From positions 1 to 56,197 of the forward strand of contig JAJPKE010000033.1 of NCBI GenBank assembly GCA_021323855.1: DNA of 56,197 nt, in the 5' to 3' direction. The translations under genes and the position numbers were made by a program. Position 1 is the first letter of the stretch, and each line of letters opens with the position of its first letter. Below, one piece after another: positions 25,140 through 34,235 of the stretch. The notes below the pieces were generated by a model. The model saw nothing but the letters and a program-made list of their open reading frames with translations. It ran no database searches and had not been told where the DNA came from. This DNA is from Chloroflexota bacterium (GTDB lineage: Bacteria; Chloroflexota; Ktedonobacteria; Ktedonobacterales; JADMIN01).

Positions 25140-27509
25140 TTATGCGGCGGGCGGAGGAGTGGCTATATTCGGGCTTTTGACCACGCTCCACGCGCTGCCA
25201 TTCCAGTATTCGGTCAATGTCTGCGAGGTAAATTGATTATTGGCAGAGTTGCCGACCGCCCAGGCAGTGTTTCCTGAACTGTAGACCACTCCGTTCAGTA
25301 TGCTTCCCGCCGACCCTGGGCTGGGACTCGTGACGATGTTCCAGGCGTGGCCGTCCCAGCGTTCGATCAGTGTGTAGTAGACGCCGAAGAGCGTCCCATA
25401 GGTTCCCACGGCCCACAGATTGCCGGCAGATGGCGCTGAGACAGCGTTCAGAGAGCTACCCCCTGACGCAGCATTGGGGCTGGATACCACACTCCATTGC
25501 GTGCCGTTCCAGTGTTCGATCAACGTCTGCGTGGTGTTATTGCCATCATGGTAGCCCACGGCCCAGACATCGCTGGCGGAGAGCGCCGTGACTCCCGTCA
25601 GCACATTCAGGATCGAACCGGGGTTGGGGCTGGATACCACGCTCCAGTTGGAGCCATTCCACTGCTCGATCAGCGTCTGCTGCACGCCGTTGCTGTCATA
25701 TTGGTAGCCCACGGCCCAGACATCGGTAGCTGAAACCGCGACGATCCCATTCAAGGAGTTCCCATTCACGCCAGGGCTAGGGCTGGGAATGATGCTCCAC
25801 GCGGTGCCGTCCCAGTGTTCGATCAGCGTGTATTGGCCAGCATTGCTATCGCCCACAGCCCAAATATTCTTGGCCGAAACAACGGCGACGCCAAGCAAAT
25901 CGTTGAGCTGCGACGCAGTATTGGGGCTGGGCACGATACGCCAGGTTGAGCCATTCCAGTGTTCGGTCAACGTGTCGAAGTTACCGCTGCTGGTCACATA
26001 GTCTCCCACCACCCAGACATTGCTGGTCGAGAGCGCGGCCACTCCATTCAGGAAGTGGGACGTTCCCTGGTTGGGGTTCGTGACGAAGCTCCATTGCGTG
26101 CCGTTCCAGTGTTCGGTGAGCGCGCCGCTGGCATCGAAACCAACTGCCCAGACGTCACTGGCAGAGATGGCGGCCACACCAGCAAGGTTGGCGCCCCCAA
26201 GCCGGTTGGGACTGGCGACTACGCTCCACTGCGCGCCGTTCCATTGCTCGGCAAGGGTCTGTGGAGGGCCATTCTGCTGAACGGTGGTACCAACCGCCCA
26301 GACACGAGTAAGCGACAGGGCGGCCACTCCGTACAACTGGTTATTGCCAGGTCCAACATTCGGGCTGGCGACCACGCTCCACTGTGTCCCGTTCCAATAT
26401 TCGATTAGCGTTCGTTGGGAAAACCTGCTATTTTGCCGGAAACCGACGGCCCAGACGGAACTGCCCGTAACCGCCGCGACTCCATTAAGCGAGTCACCAA
26501 TCGAGCTAGGGCTGGGGCTGGAGACGACACTCCAAGCGGACCCATTCCAGCGTTCGATCAGCGTTTGCGGAGCGCCGCTGCTAGTTTGCTGGAAGCCCAC
26601 CGCCCACAGATTACTGGCAGACACAGCAGAAACGCTGTTGAGCACATCACCGAACGAGCTGGGACTCGGACTGGCGATAACGCTCCAACTGGAGCCGTTC
26701 CAGTGTTCGATCAACGTCTGCTGCGCGCTACCACCACCGCCGCCAGAGCCACCATTGCCAACGCTGCTGGCGTTGCTGGCGTTGCTGGCGTTGCTGGCGT
26801 TGCTTGAGCCGCTGGCGAAGGTATATCCCACGGCCCAGACATTGCTGGCCGAGAGCGCAACTACCCCCTTCAAGATCGCGTCACCATTCGGGCTGGGGCT
26901 GCTGACCACGCTCCATTGCGTGCCGTTCCAGTGTTCGGTCAGCGTCTGGGAGTCATTGAAGCTTCCCACCGCCCAGATATCGCTGGATGAAACGACGGCG
27001 ATTGCCGAGAGCGTATTGGAATAGCCTCCAGGGCTGGGGCTGGATACGACGCTCCACCTGACACCATCCCAATGTTCGATCAGCGTATTCGTGTCGGGGA
27101 TTTGTGGGTTATTGCTGTAGGACCCGACCGCCCAGACATCGTTCGCTGCGCTGGCCGCAACACCATTCAGATCGTTGTATTGCGATCCAGGGCTGGGGCT
27201 GCGGACAAGGCTCCATTTTACGCCGTCCCAGTGTTCGGTCAGCGTGCCAAAGCCACTTCCCACGGCCCATACATCGCTGGCCGCGACAGCAGCAACGGCC
27301 CTGAACTCGCCGCTCCCACGAGAGTTGGCGGAATGGACAACACCAGCCTGCAAGCTCGCCTGTACGTTGGCATGCGCCTGGATAGCCTGCCTGTTCGGTG
27401 CGCTGATGCGACCTGCCGCTCCCGCCCGCAGCGCCCAAACGCCCAGGAGAAGAGCCACCACGCCCAGCGGTATGGCGACCCTAAGAAATCGTTGATAACG
27501 CTTCATCAT
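25140..27509 (-). CDS. Secreted WAVG-repeat protein, probable beta-propeller
   Basis: A 789-residue exported protein: N-terminal signal sequence (FLRVAIPLGVVALLLGVWAL), then 14 repeats of about 50 residues. Each holds LNGVAALSASDVWAVG and TLIEHWNGTQWSVVSSPSPG, with variation. Such repeats are expected to form propeller blades; 14 would fit two seven-bladed propellers. After the fourth WAVG is a low-complexity insert (SNASNASNASNASS, then a Gly/Ser-rich run) with an exact 9-bp DNA repeat at 26766-26801. The function is likely binding or adhesion at the cell surface; no catalytic motif is seen. The start at 27509 has GGGAGG upstream; a strong terminator follows the stop. Confidence 0.85.
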   Translation of the reverse strand: MMKRYQRFLRVAIPLGVVALLLGVWALRAGAAGRISAPNRQAIQAHANVQASLQAGVVHSANSRGSGEFRAVAAVAASDVWAVGSGFGTLTEHWDGVKWSLVRSPSPGSQYNDLNGVAASAANDVWAVGSYSNNPQIPDTNTLIEHWDGVRWSVVSSPSPGGYSNTLSAIAVVSSSDIWAVGSFNDSQTLTEHWNGTQWSVVSSPSPNGDAILKGVVALSASNVWAVGYTFASGSSNASNASNASNASSVGNGGSGGGGGSAQQTLIEHWNGSSWSVIASPSPSSFGDVLNSVSAVSASNLWAVGFQQTSSGAPQTLIERWNGSAWSVVSSPSPSSIGDSLNGVAAVTGSSVWAVGFRQNSRFSQRTLIEYWNGTQWSVVASPNVGPGNNQLYGVAALSLTRVWAVGTTVQQNGPPQTLAEQWNGAQWSVVASPNRLGGANLAGVAAISASDVWAVGFDASGALTEHWNGTQWSFVTNPNQGTSHFLNGVAALSTSNVWVVGDYVTSSGNFDTLTEHWNGSTWRIVPSPNTASQLNDLLGVAVVSAKNIWAVGDSNAGQYTLIEHWDGTAWSIIPSPSPGVNGNSLNGIVAVSATDVWAVGYQYDSNGVQQTLIEQWNGSNWSVVSSPNPGSILNVLTGVTALSASDVWAVGYHDGNNTTQTLIEHWNGTQWSVVSSPNAASGGSSLNAVSAPSAGNLWAVGTYGTLFGVYYTLIERWDGHAWNIVTSPSPGSAGSILNGVVYSSGNTAWAVGNSANNQFTSQTLTEYWNGSAWSVVKSPNIATPPPAA
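26766..26801. repeat. Exact 9-bp tandem repeat inside the WAVG gene (GCTGGCGTT x4)
   Basis: Four perfect copies encode repeated Asn-Ala-Ser in the minus-strand gene. The unit length is a multiple of three, so copy-number changes would keep the frame. Confidence 0.9.
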
Positions 27510-27742
27510 AAACCTCTGCCTCCCTTACCTGTTTCATCTGTTAGTTATGGGATACAGGTAAGGTGGCAAAGTGTTCACTTGCATGTAATTTCAGCATTCC
27601 CTTCGCCGCTGGACTCTGCAGCATCGTTGGAGTCCGCCGGGCCTACCAGTTCACCCCGCGCGGATGGATGCCGTGCGCCACCGTGATGGTGAAGGTGGCG
27701 ATGGCGAAGCGCCCGCTCGTTTGTCCAATGACACGACCCAGC

Positions 27743-27776
27743 AAGCCACCCTCTTCCTCATAGGGAAGAGGGTGGC
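27743..27776. terminator. Long hairpin downstream of the methyltransferase gene
   Basis: AGCCACCCTCTTCC (27743-27756) pairs perfectly with GGAAGAGGGTGGCT (27763-27776) around a 6-base loop. It lies 50 bases past the stop of the minus-strand methyltransferase. There is no T-tract, so it is a terminator by position only. I see nothing else in the 317-base gap 27510-27826. Confidence 0.5.
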
Positions 27777-27826
27777 TGCGACGAGGTCTATAACTGAAGC
27801 TAGTCCATTCACTTCAAACGCAAACG

Positions 27827-28900
27827 TTATTTGCGCGCCTCGAAGATGCGGTTGAGCGGCGTCGTCAGCACGCGGCGGAAACGGGTCAACCCACCGGCGC
27901 GCACCACCTGCCCGATGGCTTCGTCGGTCGCCACGGTGCCCAGCGCGTGCCCGCCGGTGGCCAGCGCATTGGGCGTGCAGACGAGGACCGACGCGCCGGA
28001 ATAGAACTGGCCGACCGGATTGAAGTTGCCCTCCACCTGGTCGCCGGCCATCGGTTCCACCAGCAGCACGGTGCCGTCGGGCGCCAGTGCCTCGCTTGCA
28101 TGGCGAATGACCTTCTCTGGGTCGCCCATATCGTGCAGGCAGTCGAAATAGGCGATCAGGTCATAGTCGCTGCCAGGGAACTCTGTCGAACTGACCGCCT
28201 GGAAGGTTGTGCGCTCCGCGACACCAGCCTCAGCAGCCAGAGCGCGGGCGCGTTCGATGGACGGCGCATGCAGATCGAAGCCATAGAACTGCGAGTTGGG
28301 GTACGCCTGCGCCAGCAAAATGGTGGAAGCGCCATGCCCGCAGCCAACGTCCGCGACCTTTGCGCCGCGTTCCAGCTTGGCTGCGACGCCATCCAGCGCG
28401 GGAATCCAGCTTGCAATCAGGTTGGCAGCGTAACCGGGGCGGAAAAGCCGCTCACAGCCGACGAAGAGCAGCGGGTCGTGGTCGCCCCAGAGCATCCCCT
28501 TGCCCGTGCGGAAGCGCTCGGCAATCTCCGGCTCGGAGCGCGCCATCGCCGCCGCAATCAGGAACGCGCCGCCGACATAGAACGGGCTGTTCTCATCGGT
28601 CAGGGGAACGGCATGCTCATCCGGCAGGCTGTAGCGTTGCGTCGCGGCGTCATAGTCAATGTAGCCAGCGGATGCCTGATTGATGAGCCATTCGCGCAGA
28701 TAGCGTTCGCTCGTGTTGGTGCGCTCGGCCAGTTCGGCGGAGGTCAGCGGGCCGGCCCCGGCCATCGCTTTGTAGAGGCCGAGGCTATCGCCCAGCACCG
28801 CCAATGTCGCGCTCAGCGTCGTCGCGCAATCGGTCAGCGCCTTGCCTACGAACTGATGGACTTTTGCTTCATCCAGCGTGGTTTTCACTTGCGTACTCAT
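27827..28900 (-). CDS. SAM-dependent methyltransferase, Rv2258c-like
   Basis: A 357-residue class I methyltransferase. The N-terminal winged-helix part (LGDSLGLYKAMAGAGPLTSAELAERTNTSERYLREWL) is that of the Rv2258c-like family, where it serves dimerisation and substrate binding rather than DNA binding. The SAM-binding motif is VADVGCGHGASTILLAQAYPNSQFYGFDLH, followed by YFDCLHDMGDP and LLVEPMAGD. Substrate is unknown. A terminator-like hairpin lies behind it; it stands alone otherwise. Confidence 0.88.
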   Translation of the reverse strand: MSTQVKTTLDEAKVHQFVGKALTDCATTLSATLAVLGDSLGLYKAMAGAGPLTSAELAERTNTSERYLREWLINQASAGYIDYDAATQRYSLPDEHAVPLTDENSPFYVGGAFLIAAAMARSEPEIAERFRTGKGMLWGDHDPLLFVGCERLFRPGYAANLIASWIPALDGVAAKLERGAKVADVGCGHGASTILLAQAYPNSQFYGFDLHAPSIERARALAAEAGVAERTTFQAVSSTEFPGSDYDLIAYFDCLHDMGDPEKVIRHASEALAPDGTVLLVEPMAGDQVEGNFNPVGQFYSGASVLVCTPNALATGGHALGTVATDEAIGQVVRAGGLTRFRRVLTTPLNRIFEARK

Positions 28901-29159
28901 GGTCGTCGCATCTCACTTTCTTGTCGTGATTGCTTGCGCATGCCACGTTTCGTCTTGGCGCGAAGCACAAACAATCCCTGCTGCACGCTGAGTTGTTGAT
29001 GGCAAACAGGCGTGCAGATGTTCGTTCATACTGATCAAATCAGGGTAGCGGCTATGCAAAAGGGCACAGGAGGGCGCCACTGCCAGGCCCTATGGCATCC
29101 AGGCGGTGTAGAGAACGCAATACGAACAGTTCGGCTACAGACGTGGGTTGTTGGCGTAT

Positions 29160-31355
29160 CTAAAGCAGTTCGGCGATGCGGGCGGCGGCGTGGGCGGCGC
29201 CATCGCTTTCGACCGCACGGTACTGCACGGGACGGTTGATCTCCTCGACGAGCGCGGCGGCGATGGACTCCGGCGTGGCTATCTGGTAGTCCATACAGCG
29301 CCCGGCGCCATAGCGGCTGAGCCGGTGGCGTACGTGGAAGTTTTGCTCAAAATGGTGACGCAACGGGAAATAGAGAAATGGGCGCTTGTTCGCCGTTAGC
29401 TCCATCGTCGTGGTCAGGCCGCCCTGCACCACGGCGATGTCACACACGGCAAGGTGACGATACAATTCGTAGACATAGCTGCGGATTTCCAGGCCCTCTA
29501 CCTGTGGCAATGAGGCGGGATCAATGCGCGGGCCGGTGACAACGACCATCCGCAGCGCCGGCAGACGGCGCTTGGCTTCAGGATAGGCGGCGATCACGCG
29601 CTCCAGGAGGTGCTGGCCGACGGCGGAGCCGCCAACGGTGACGATGCAGACCTGTTCATCCGGCGCATAGCCCAACTGCGCGCGAATCGCCTCGCGGTCC
29701 GCAAAGGCGGCGGGGTCGAAGCCGGTGACATAGCCAGCGAAATCATAGTGACGTTCGGTCCAGGCGCGGATGAGCGGCAGGTCGGGACCGAAGCTATCGG
29801 AAACGATGTCATCTGGATTGCCGACGAAGATCGCGCGGTCGCGCAGACGCGGGAAGCGTTCGATATGCTCGATCATCTCGGCGTTGTAATCGCTGGTGAG
29901 GAACTGCTCATGGTCCCCGCCATCCGGCATCGGCAGGAAGCCAACGAAGTCGGTCATCCAGGCGTAGGCTGCGCGCTTCTCTTCGGGATTCTCGTGCAAG
30001 AAATGATCGAGTTCCCAGGATTCGTCGCCAATCCAGAGGTCATACGGTGTCTCATTGACAATATCATGGAAGAGCATATAGTTGGCGACGAGTATCTCAT
30101 CCATGTTGCGGATAGCCTGGAACGCATGCAAATCATGCTCGGCGGATTCGCTCTCGATATGGTGCGACTCGCTCGCCAGCAGGGCGCTGGCCGGATGTAT
30201 CCGCTCGCCATGCGCTTCTAACACCTTCGTCACGGGATGCTGCGCCAGCCAGTCTATCTCCAGGTCCGGGTGCAGCTTACGCAGTTCGTCGGCAATGGCG
30301 ACATCGCGCTGCGCATGCCCCAGCCCGATAGGTGAGGAGATATAGAGCGCGCGTTTGCGGCGGTTGCGCCCGCGTATCCAGGTCAGCGGTTGCGGCGCAG
30401 CGCGCGCTGGCGGCTCCGGCTGCTTCTCCATCTGCGACTGCGTAGATTGTATAGAGCCAACGGCATCGGTTGCCTTGACCTGCTCGATGAAGTTGTGCAG
30501 CAACAGGTTGACCTTCACTGGGTCGCGCGCATTGGGAATATGACCGCTGCCCACCAGCGTCACCAGCCTCCCGCCAGTCAACTCAGCGAGGCGTGCGCCC
30601 CGCGCATGTGGCGTGATCGCATCTTTACTCCCATGAATCACCAGCACCGGGCAACGCACCCGTTCGGCGCGTTCTTTTACCCATTGCTCACTTGTGGAGG
30701 CCAGGCGCATTTCTCGACGAGCTGGCGCGTCTTCAATTGTCAGCAAAGTTTCGGGTGTGGTTTCCAGCCCCCAGCCAACGCAGTCTTCGATCTGCTTGGT
30801 GGAATGTGGCTCGCTGAAGCACTGGGAGAAGAAGAACTCCAGGAAGCCCCGATAGTCTTTCAGCCAGTAGTGACGGTTGTACTTTGCCCAGTCTTCCTCG
30901 GTATCGAGGTGGTCATCAAAAGAGTAGAAGATGCGATAGTCATGCGCTGGTGGCATCGGCAAAGATGGCCCGATAAATATGGAGCCTAACACTCGTTCAG
31001 GACAGTTCGCAGCAAGTTCAAGCGCCCATTGCGCCCCCATCGAAAGCGAAACCAGCACGGCTTGCGCAGTTCCGGTGGCATCCATCACTGCCAGGATGTC
31101 AGCAACATATTCCTGATGGGTATAGGCGTCTGACGCTAAAGGACGGCTCGATTTGCCGTTGCCCCGGCCATCAAAGGTGATGACGCGCCCATGTCGCGCC
31201 AGATAGGGGACTTGCGCCTTCCAGAAGCGCGAATGGATAATAGACCAGGTAGGGAGGAGCAGCACTGTTGGTTCGCTCTGCCCAAACACCTCATAGAAGA
31301 TGCGAACGTCGCCACGTTCGACATAGCCTTCTTCGTCAGGATACCGCGCCCTCAT
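29160..31355 (-). CDS. Alpha/beta hydrolase fused to a GT-B glycosyltransferase
   Basis: A 731-residue fusion. Residues 1-300 are an alpha/beta hydrolase (TVLLLPTWSIIHSRFWKAQVPYL; nucleophile elbow SLSMG with Ser105; acid VIHGSKDAITP; His in GSGHIPNARDP). After a short linker, residues 335-731 are a GT-B glycosyltransferase resembling UDP-glycosyltransferase/MGT enzymes: SSPIGLGHAQRDVAIADELRK, VCIVTVGGSAVGQHLLERV and the donor-binding VVQGGLTTTMELTANKRPF. The usual HGG of the donor site reads QGG. The family suggests a lipid or small-molecule glycosylation step next to ester cleavage. The ATG at 31355 is preferred (AAAGGG ten bases upstream); it overlaps the TetR gene end by 20 bases, so the two are coupled. 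Confidence 0.85.
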   Translation of the reverse strand: MRARYPDEEGYVERGDVRIFYEVFGQSEPTVLLLPTWSIIHSRFWKAQVPYLARHGRVITFDGRGNGKSSRPLASDAYTHQEYVADILAVMDATGTAQAVLVSLSMGAQWALELAANCPERVLGSIFIGPSLPMPPAHDYRIFYSFDDHLDTEEDWAKYNRHYWLKDYRGFLEFFFSQCFSEPHSTKQIEDCVGWGLETTPETLLTIEDAPARREMRLASTSEQWVKERAERVRCPVLVIHGSKDAITPHARGARLAELTGGRLVTLVGSGHIPNARDPVKVNLLLHNFIEQVKATDAVGSIQSTQSQMEKQPEPPARAAPQPLTWIRGRNRRKRALYISSPIGLGHAQRDVAIADELRKLHPDLEIDWLAQHPVTKVLEAHGERIHPASALLASESHHIESESAEHDLHAFQAIRNMDEILVANYMLFHDIVNETPYDLWIGDESWELDHFLHENPEEKRAAYAWMTDFVGFLPMPDGGDHEQFLTSDYNAEMIEHIERFPRLRDRAIFVGNPDDIVSDSFGPDLPLIRAWTERHYDFAGYVTGFDPAAFADREAIRAQLGYAPDEQVCIVTVGGSAVGQHLLERVIAAYPEAKRRLPALRMVVVTGPRIDPASLPQVEGLEIRSYVYELYRHLAVCDIAVVQGGLTTTMELTANKRPFLYFPLRHHFEQNFHVRHRLSRYGAGRCMDYQIATPESIAAALVEEINRPVQYRAVESDGAAHAAARIAELL

Positions 31356-31977
31356 GCTCGTCATCCCTTTCCGCAGCTTTCGCCGCTTCTAAGGTCATGA
31401 GCCAGCGATCAATCATCGCCAGTAATTCCGTCTGCCCTTTGGTGATGCCGCCGAGCCGTTCGAGGATGATGCCCTCATTGAACGTGGCGACCAGGGCGAC
31501 AATACCCTCAACCGGAAACTGCTCGCTATCGAGGCCATACTCAGCCAACGCTGTGGAGAACGCCTCATGCAACACATCGGTCCATTGGTCGTGAACCCGA
31601 ATCAGCCGCTCGCGCAATTCGGGTCGGTTCCAGGCCAGCGCCTGCAACTCCAACCAGATTTTTTGGTAGCCGCTTTCGCGGTCCTCATCGAGATAGCCCA
31701 TCGCTCTGCGCCACTTCTCGATGAAAGGGATATCCGCCGCATACATGGCGCGCTGCCGTTCTATCAGCCGTTCGGTGAAGCGTTCCAGCACGCAGACAAA
31801 GAGATGCTCCATCGAGCCGAAATAATAATGCACCAGGCCGTGATTCGCGCCGGCCTCCTCCGCTAACCGGCGTGTCGTAATGTTGGCGTAGCCAACGTCT
31901 ACCAGAAGCCGTTCCGCCGCGTTCAGAAACGCCTCCATCGTTACTTGCCGTGTCTCCGATTTCTTTGTTTCGACCAT
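31336..31977 (-). CDS. TetR family transcriptional regulator
   Basis: A 213-residue regulator with the usual HTH (MEAFLNAAERLLVDVGYANITTRRLAEEAGANHGLVHYYFGSMEHLF) and a helical ligand domain. It overlaps the hydrolase-glycosyltransferase gene by 20 bases and is first in that pair, so it probably controls it. A perfect 22-bp palindrome at 32001-32022, 23 bases upstream of its start, is the likely operator. Confidence 0.93.
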   Translation of the reverse strand: MVETKKSETRQVTMEAFLNAAERLLVDVGYANITTRRLAEEAGANHGLVHYYFGSMEHLFVCVLERFTERLIERQRAMYAADIPFIEKWRRAMGYLDEDRESGYQKIWLELQALAWNRPELRERLIRVHDQWTDVLHEAFSTALAEYGLDSEQFPVEGIVALVATFNEGIILERLGGITKGQTELLAMIDRWLMTLEAAKAAERDDEHEGAVS

Positions 31978-32000
31978 TGCGTCCTCTCGATTAGTCGAAT

Positions 32001-32022
32001 GTCTTAGTCAATTGACTAAGAC
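32001..32022. promoter_or_regulatory. Perfect 22-bp palindrome, probable TetR operator
   Basis: GTCTTAGTCAA (32001-32011) is followed directly by its exact reverse complement (to 32022). A further TTAGTCGAAT half-site lies at 31991-32000. It sits immediately upstream of the TetR start on its strand, where autoregulatory operators lie in this family. Confidence 0.8.
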
Positions 32023-32121
32023 AAGTGATAACATATCCATCTCGTCCTGTCAAGAGGGAATATTGTGATAACAGGTGTTCCTCGCCAAACACGTATTTTT
32101 ACGATGTGGCATGTGCAAGAA

Positions 32122-32149
32122 GACGCCGCAAATAGAGCTTTGCGGCGTC
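32122..32149 (-). terminator. Terminator of the ABC permease gene
   Basis: GACGCCGCAAA (32122-32132) pairs perfectly with TTTGCGGCGTC (32139-32149) around a 6-base loop. On the minus strand it is followed by TTCTTGC, a weak T-tract, 24 bases past the stop. Confidence 0.7.
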
Positions 32150-32172
32150 CTCTTGCGCGTGTGAAAGAAGAT

Positions 32173-33255
32173 TCAGAGCGCCTTGATGCGTGGATCGGCG
32201 ATGCCATAGATGACATCGGTGATGAGATTGGCCAGGGCGATGAAGACCGCAATCAGCAGCACGGTTGCCTGCACCACCGGATAATCACGGTTCTCGATGG
32301 CCGTGAGCGAATAGACGCCGATGCCGGGGATGTTGAAGAGCAGCTCGATGATAAATACCCCGCCGACGGCGAAGCCGAGCGCCGGTCCCACCGCCGTTAG
32401 CACGTTGATGAGGGCATTGCGAAAGGCATGCCGCCAGACGACGATGCGCTCGGTCAATCCTTTGGCGCGGGCGGTGCGCACATAATCCTGCCGCAGCACC
32501 TCCATCATGCTGGCCCTGGTGATACGTACAAAGAAGGCGAAGTCACCAGCGCCGAAAATGATGATGGGCGCGACCCAGGAGTCCCACGTATCCCAGCCGG
32601 TGACGGCGAGGCTGGGCAGACCGGCGTTGTGAAGATTGATCATCAGCAGCCAGTAGAAAGGGATCAGCACAAACGAGGGCAGAGCGAACAACACCAGACT
32701 GATGGTCTGAGCGACCGTATCAAAGGCGCTATTGGCCTTGACTGCCGCATAGAGGCCGAGCGGGATGCCCACCACCACCGCTAGGACGGTGCCGCTGATG
32801 CCCAGTTGCGCGGAGACCGGCACATAGCGCGAAAGGATATCGCTCACCTTGACGGTGCGGTCAATGTAGGAATAACCGAAGTCCAGCCGCAGCGCGCCGG
32901 TAAGGAAGTTCCAATACTGCTGCCAGAAGGATTGATCCAGCCCGTAGAAGTGCATTAGCGATGCCATCATCGGACGGCTGCAATGACCATTGCAGTTGAC
33001 CAGCACGGCATTGCCGGGGGCAAAGTAGCCCAGCACAAACGTAATGAAGGAGACGCCCCATAGGACGAAAACCAGTCCGGCCAGGCGCCGGATGAGGAAA
33101 CGAACGCCCACCCGGATTGCGGTGAAGGCGCAGATGCCCACGATCACCACCAAGAAGATGATGCCAGGGAGATTGTCTGAAAACTGATTCATACCTCGGT
33201 AGCTTGCCTCTCGTGATGGTCGCGCGACCTGACGTTCAACTAGCAATTCGCTCAA
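32173..33255 (-). CDS. ABC transporter permease, DppB/OppB (oligopeptide/nickel) type
   Basis: A 360-residue inner-membrane protein with an N-terminal helix (LPGIIFLVVIVGICAF), the FLIRRLAGLVFVLWGVSFITF segment and PISTON-like permease helices of the binding-protein-dependent family. The EAA-type loop reads MEVLRQDYVRTARAKGLTERIVVWRHAFRNAL. DppB-type permeases pair with DppC, two ATPases and a binding protein, none of which are next to it, so it is an orphan or part of a dispersed system. It carries about 50 extra N-terminal residues. The start is unclear: TTG at 33255 or ATG at 33192, neither with a good Shine-Dalgarno. Confidence 0.88.
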   Translation of the reverse strand: MSELLVERQVARPSREASYRGMNQFSDNLPGIIFLVVIVGICAFTAIRVGVRFLIRRLAGLVFVLWGVSFITFVLGYFAPGNAVLVNCNGHCSRPMMASLMHFYGLDQSFWQQYWNFLTGALRLDFGYSYIDRTVKVSDILSRYVPVSAQLGISGTVLAVVVGIPLGLYAAVKANSAFDTVAQTISLVLFALPSFVLIPFYWLLMINLHNAGLPSLAVTGWDTWDSWVAPIIIFGAGDFAFFVRITRASMMEVLRQDYVRTARAKGLTERIVVWRHAFRNALINVLTAVGPALGFAVGGVFIIELLFNIPGIGVYSLTAIENRDYPVVQATVLLIAVFIALANLITDVIYGIADPRIKAL

Positions 33256-33329
33256 TATTTCGTTGACCCACTGTCGTTACTGTTACTATGGAGCCGCCCA
33301 CCATGCGTATTTTCCGGCTGGTGGCTCCT

Positions 33330-33347
33330 GGGCAATCAGGGCAATCA
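33330..33347. repeat. 9-bp tandem duplication at a gene end (GGGCAATCA x2)
   Basis: Two perfect copies. The second contains the TGA stop codon of the minus-strand SDR gene (plus-strand TCA at 33345-33347). Confidence 0.8.
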
Positions 33348-34112
33348 GCGAGGTCCCATACGGATAGCACCATCGAGACGGATGACCTCGCCATTCAGCA
33401 TCTCGTTCTCGACGATGTGGCGGGCGAGCGCAGCGTATTCAGAAGGGCGGCCCAGTCGCGGCGGGAACGGCACCTGCTGGCCGAGCGATTGGCGCGCCGG
33501 TTCCGGCAGACCCGCAAGCATCGGCGTATCGAACGTCCCCGGCGCGATGGTGACGACGCGAATGCCGTTTCGCGCCAGGTCACGCGCGATGGGTAGCGTC
33601 ATCGCCGCAACGCCACCCTTTGAGGCAGAGTATGCGACCTGACCGATCTGTCCCTCGAAGGCGGCGACCGACGCCGTGTTGATGATGACGCCGCGCTCGC
33701 CAGCTTCGTTCGGCTGCCCCTCGGCCATGCGCGCCGCCGCCAGACGAATCACATTGAAGGTGCCGATCAGGTTGACCTGGATAACCTTGCTAAACGAGGC
33801 CAGTGGATGCGGTCCGTTCTTGCCCAGCACGCGCTCGGCAATGGCGATGCCCGCGCAGTTGATCGCACCCTGCAAACCACCGAATCGTTCCTGCGCCAGA
33901 TCGAGCGCGGCCTGTACGCTGGCTTCGTCGGTCACATCGGTCTTGGCAAAAATCGCACGTTCGCCTAGCTCACCGGCCAGCGCCTCGCCGGTTTCGGCAT
34001 TGACATCGGCGATGACGACGTTCGCGCCAGCGCCGGCAAATTCACGCACGCAGGCGGCGCCCAGCCCGGAGCCGCCGCCCGTCACAAAGAACGTGTTATC
34101 TTGTAGCTGCAT
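33345..34112 (-). CDS. Short-chain dehydrogenase, HSD10/3-hydroxyacyl-CoA dehydrogenase type
   Basis: A 255-residue SDR. The NAD motif is [19 protein letters not shown], with DVNAETGEA after it; catalytic Ser and YxxxK lie in [24 protein letters not shown]. The stretch [36 protein letters not shown] and ending [39 protein letters not shown] are characteristic of the HSD10-type subgroup, which oxidises 3-hydroxyacyl-CoAs and steroid-like alcohols with NAD. The start at 34112 is chosen for GGAGG seven bases upstream; an open frame runs on to 34181. It stands alone. Confidence 0.92.
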   Translation of the reverse strand: MQLQDNTFFVTGGGSGLGAACVREFAGAGANVVIADVNAETGEALAGELGERAIFAKTDVTDEASVQAALDLAQERFGGLQGAINCAGIAIAERVLGKNGPHPLASFSKVIQVNLIGTFNVIRLAAARMAEGQPNEAGERGVIINTASVAAFEGQIGQVAYSASKGGVAAMTLPIARDLARNGIRVVTIAPGTFDTPMLAGLPEPARQSLGQQVPFPPRLGRPSEYAALARHIVENEMLNGEVIRLDGAIRMGPR

Positions 34113-34235
34113 TGCATACCTCCTCACATGCCTCTTTGCCTGTCTTGGTTCATGCGATGAACTTACCGCCGAGTATATCATGCACAGCTACGATTTTTCC
34201 CATCGTTGCGCGATGTATCCGATGTTAGCCACCTG

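Noticed and set aside
25140..27509. CRISPR-like regular repetition of DNA
   Set aside because: The periodicity is that of codons in a protein-repeat gene with an open frame throughout; spacers are not unique and there are no cas genes.
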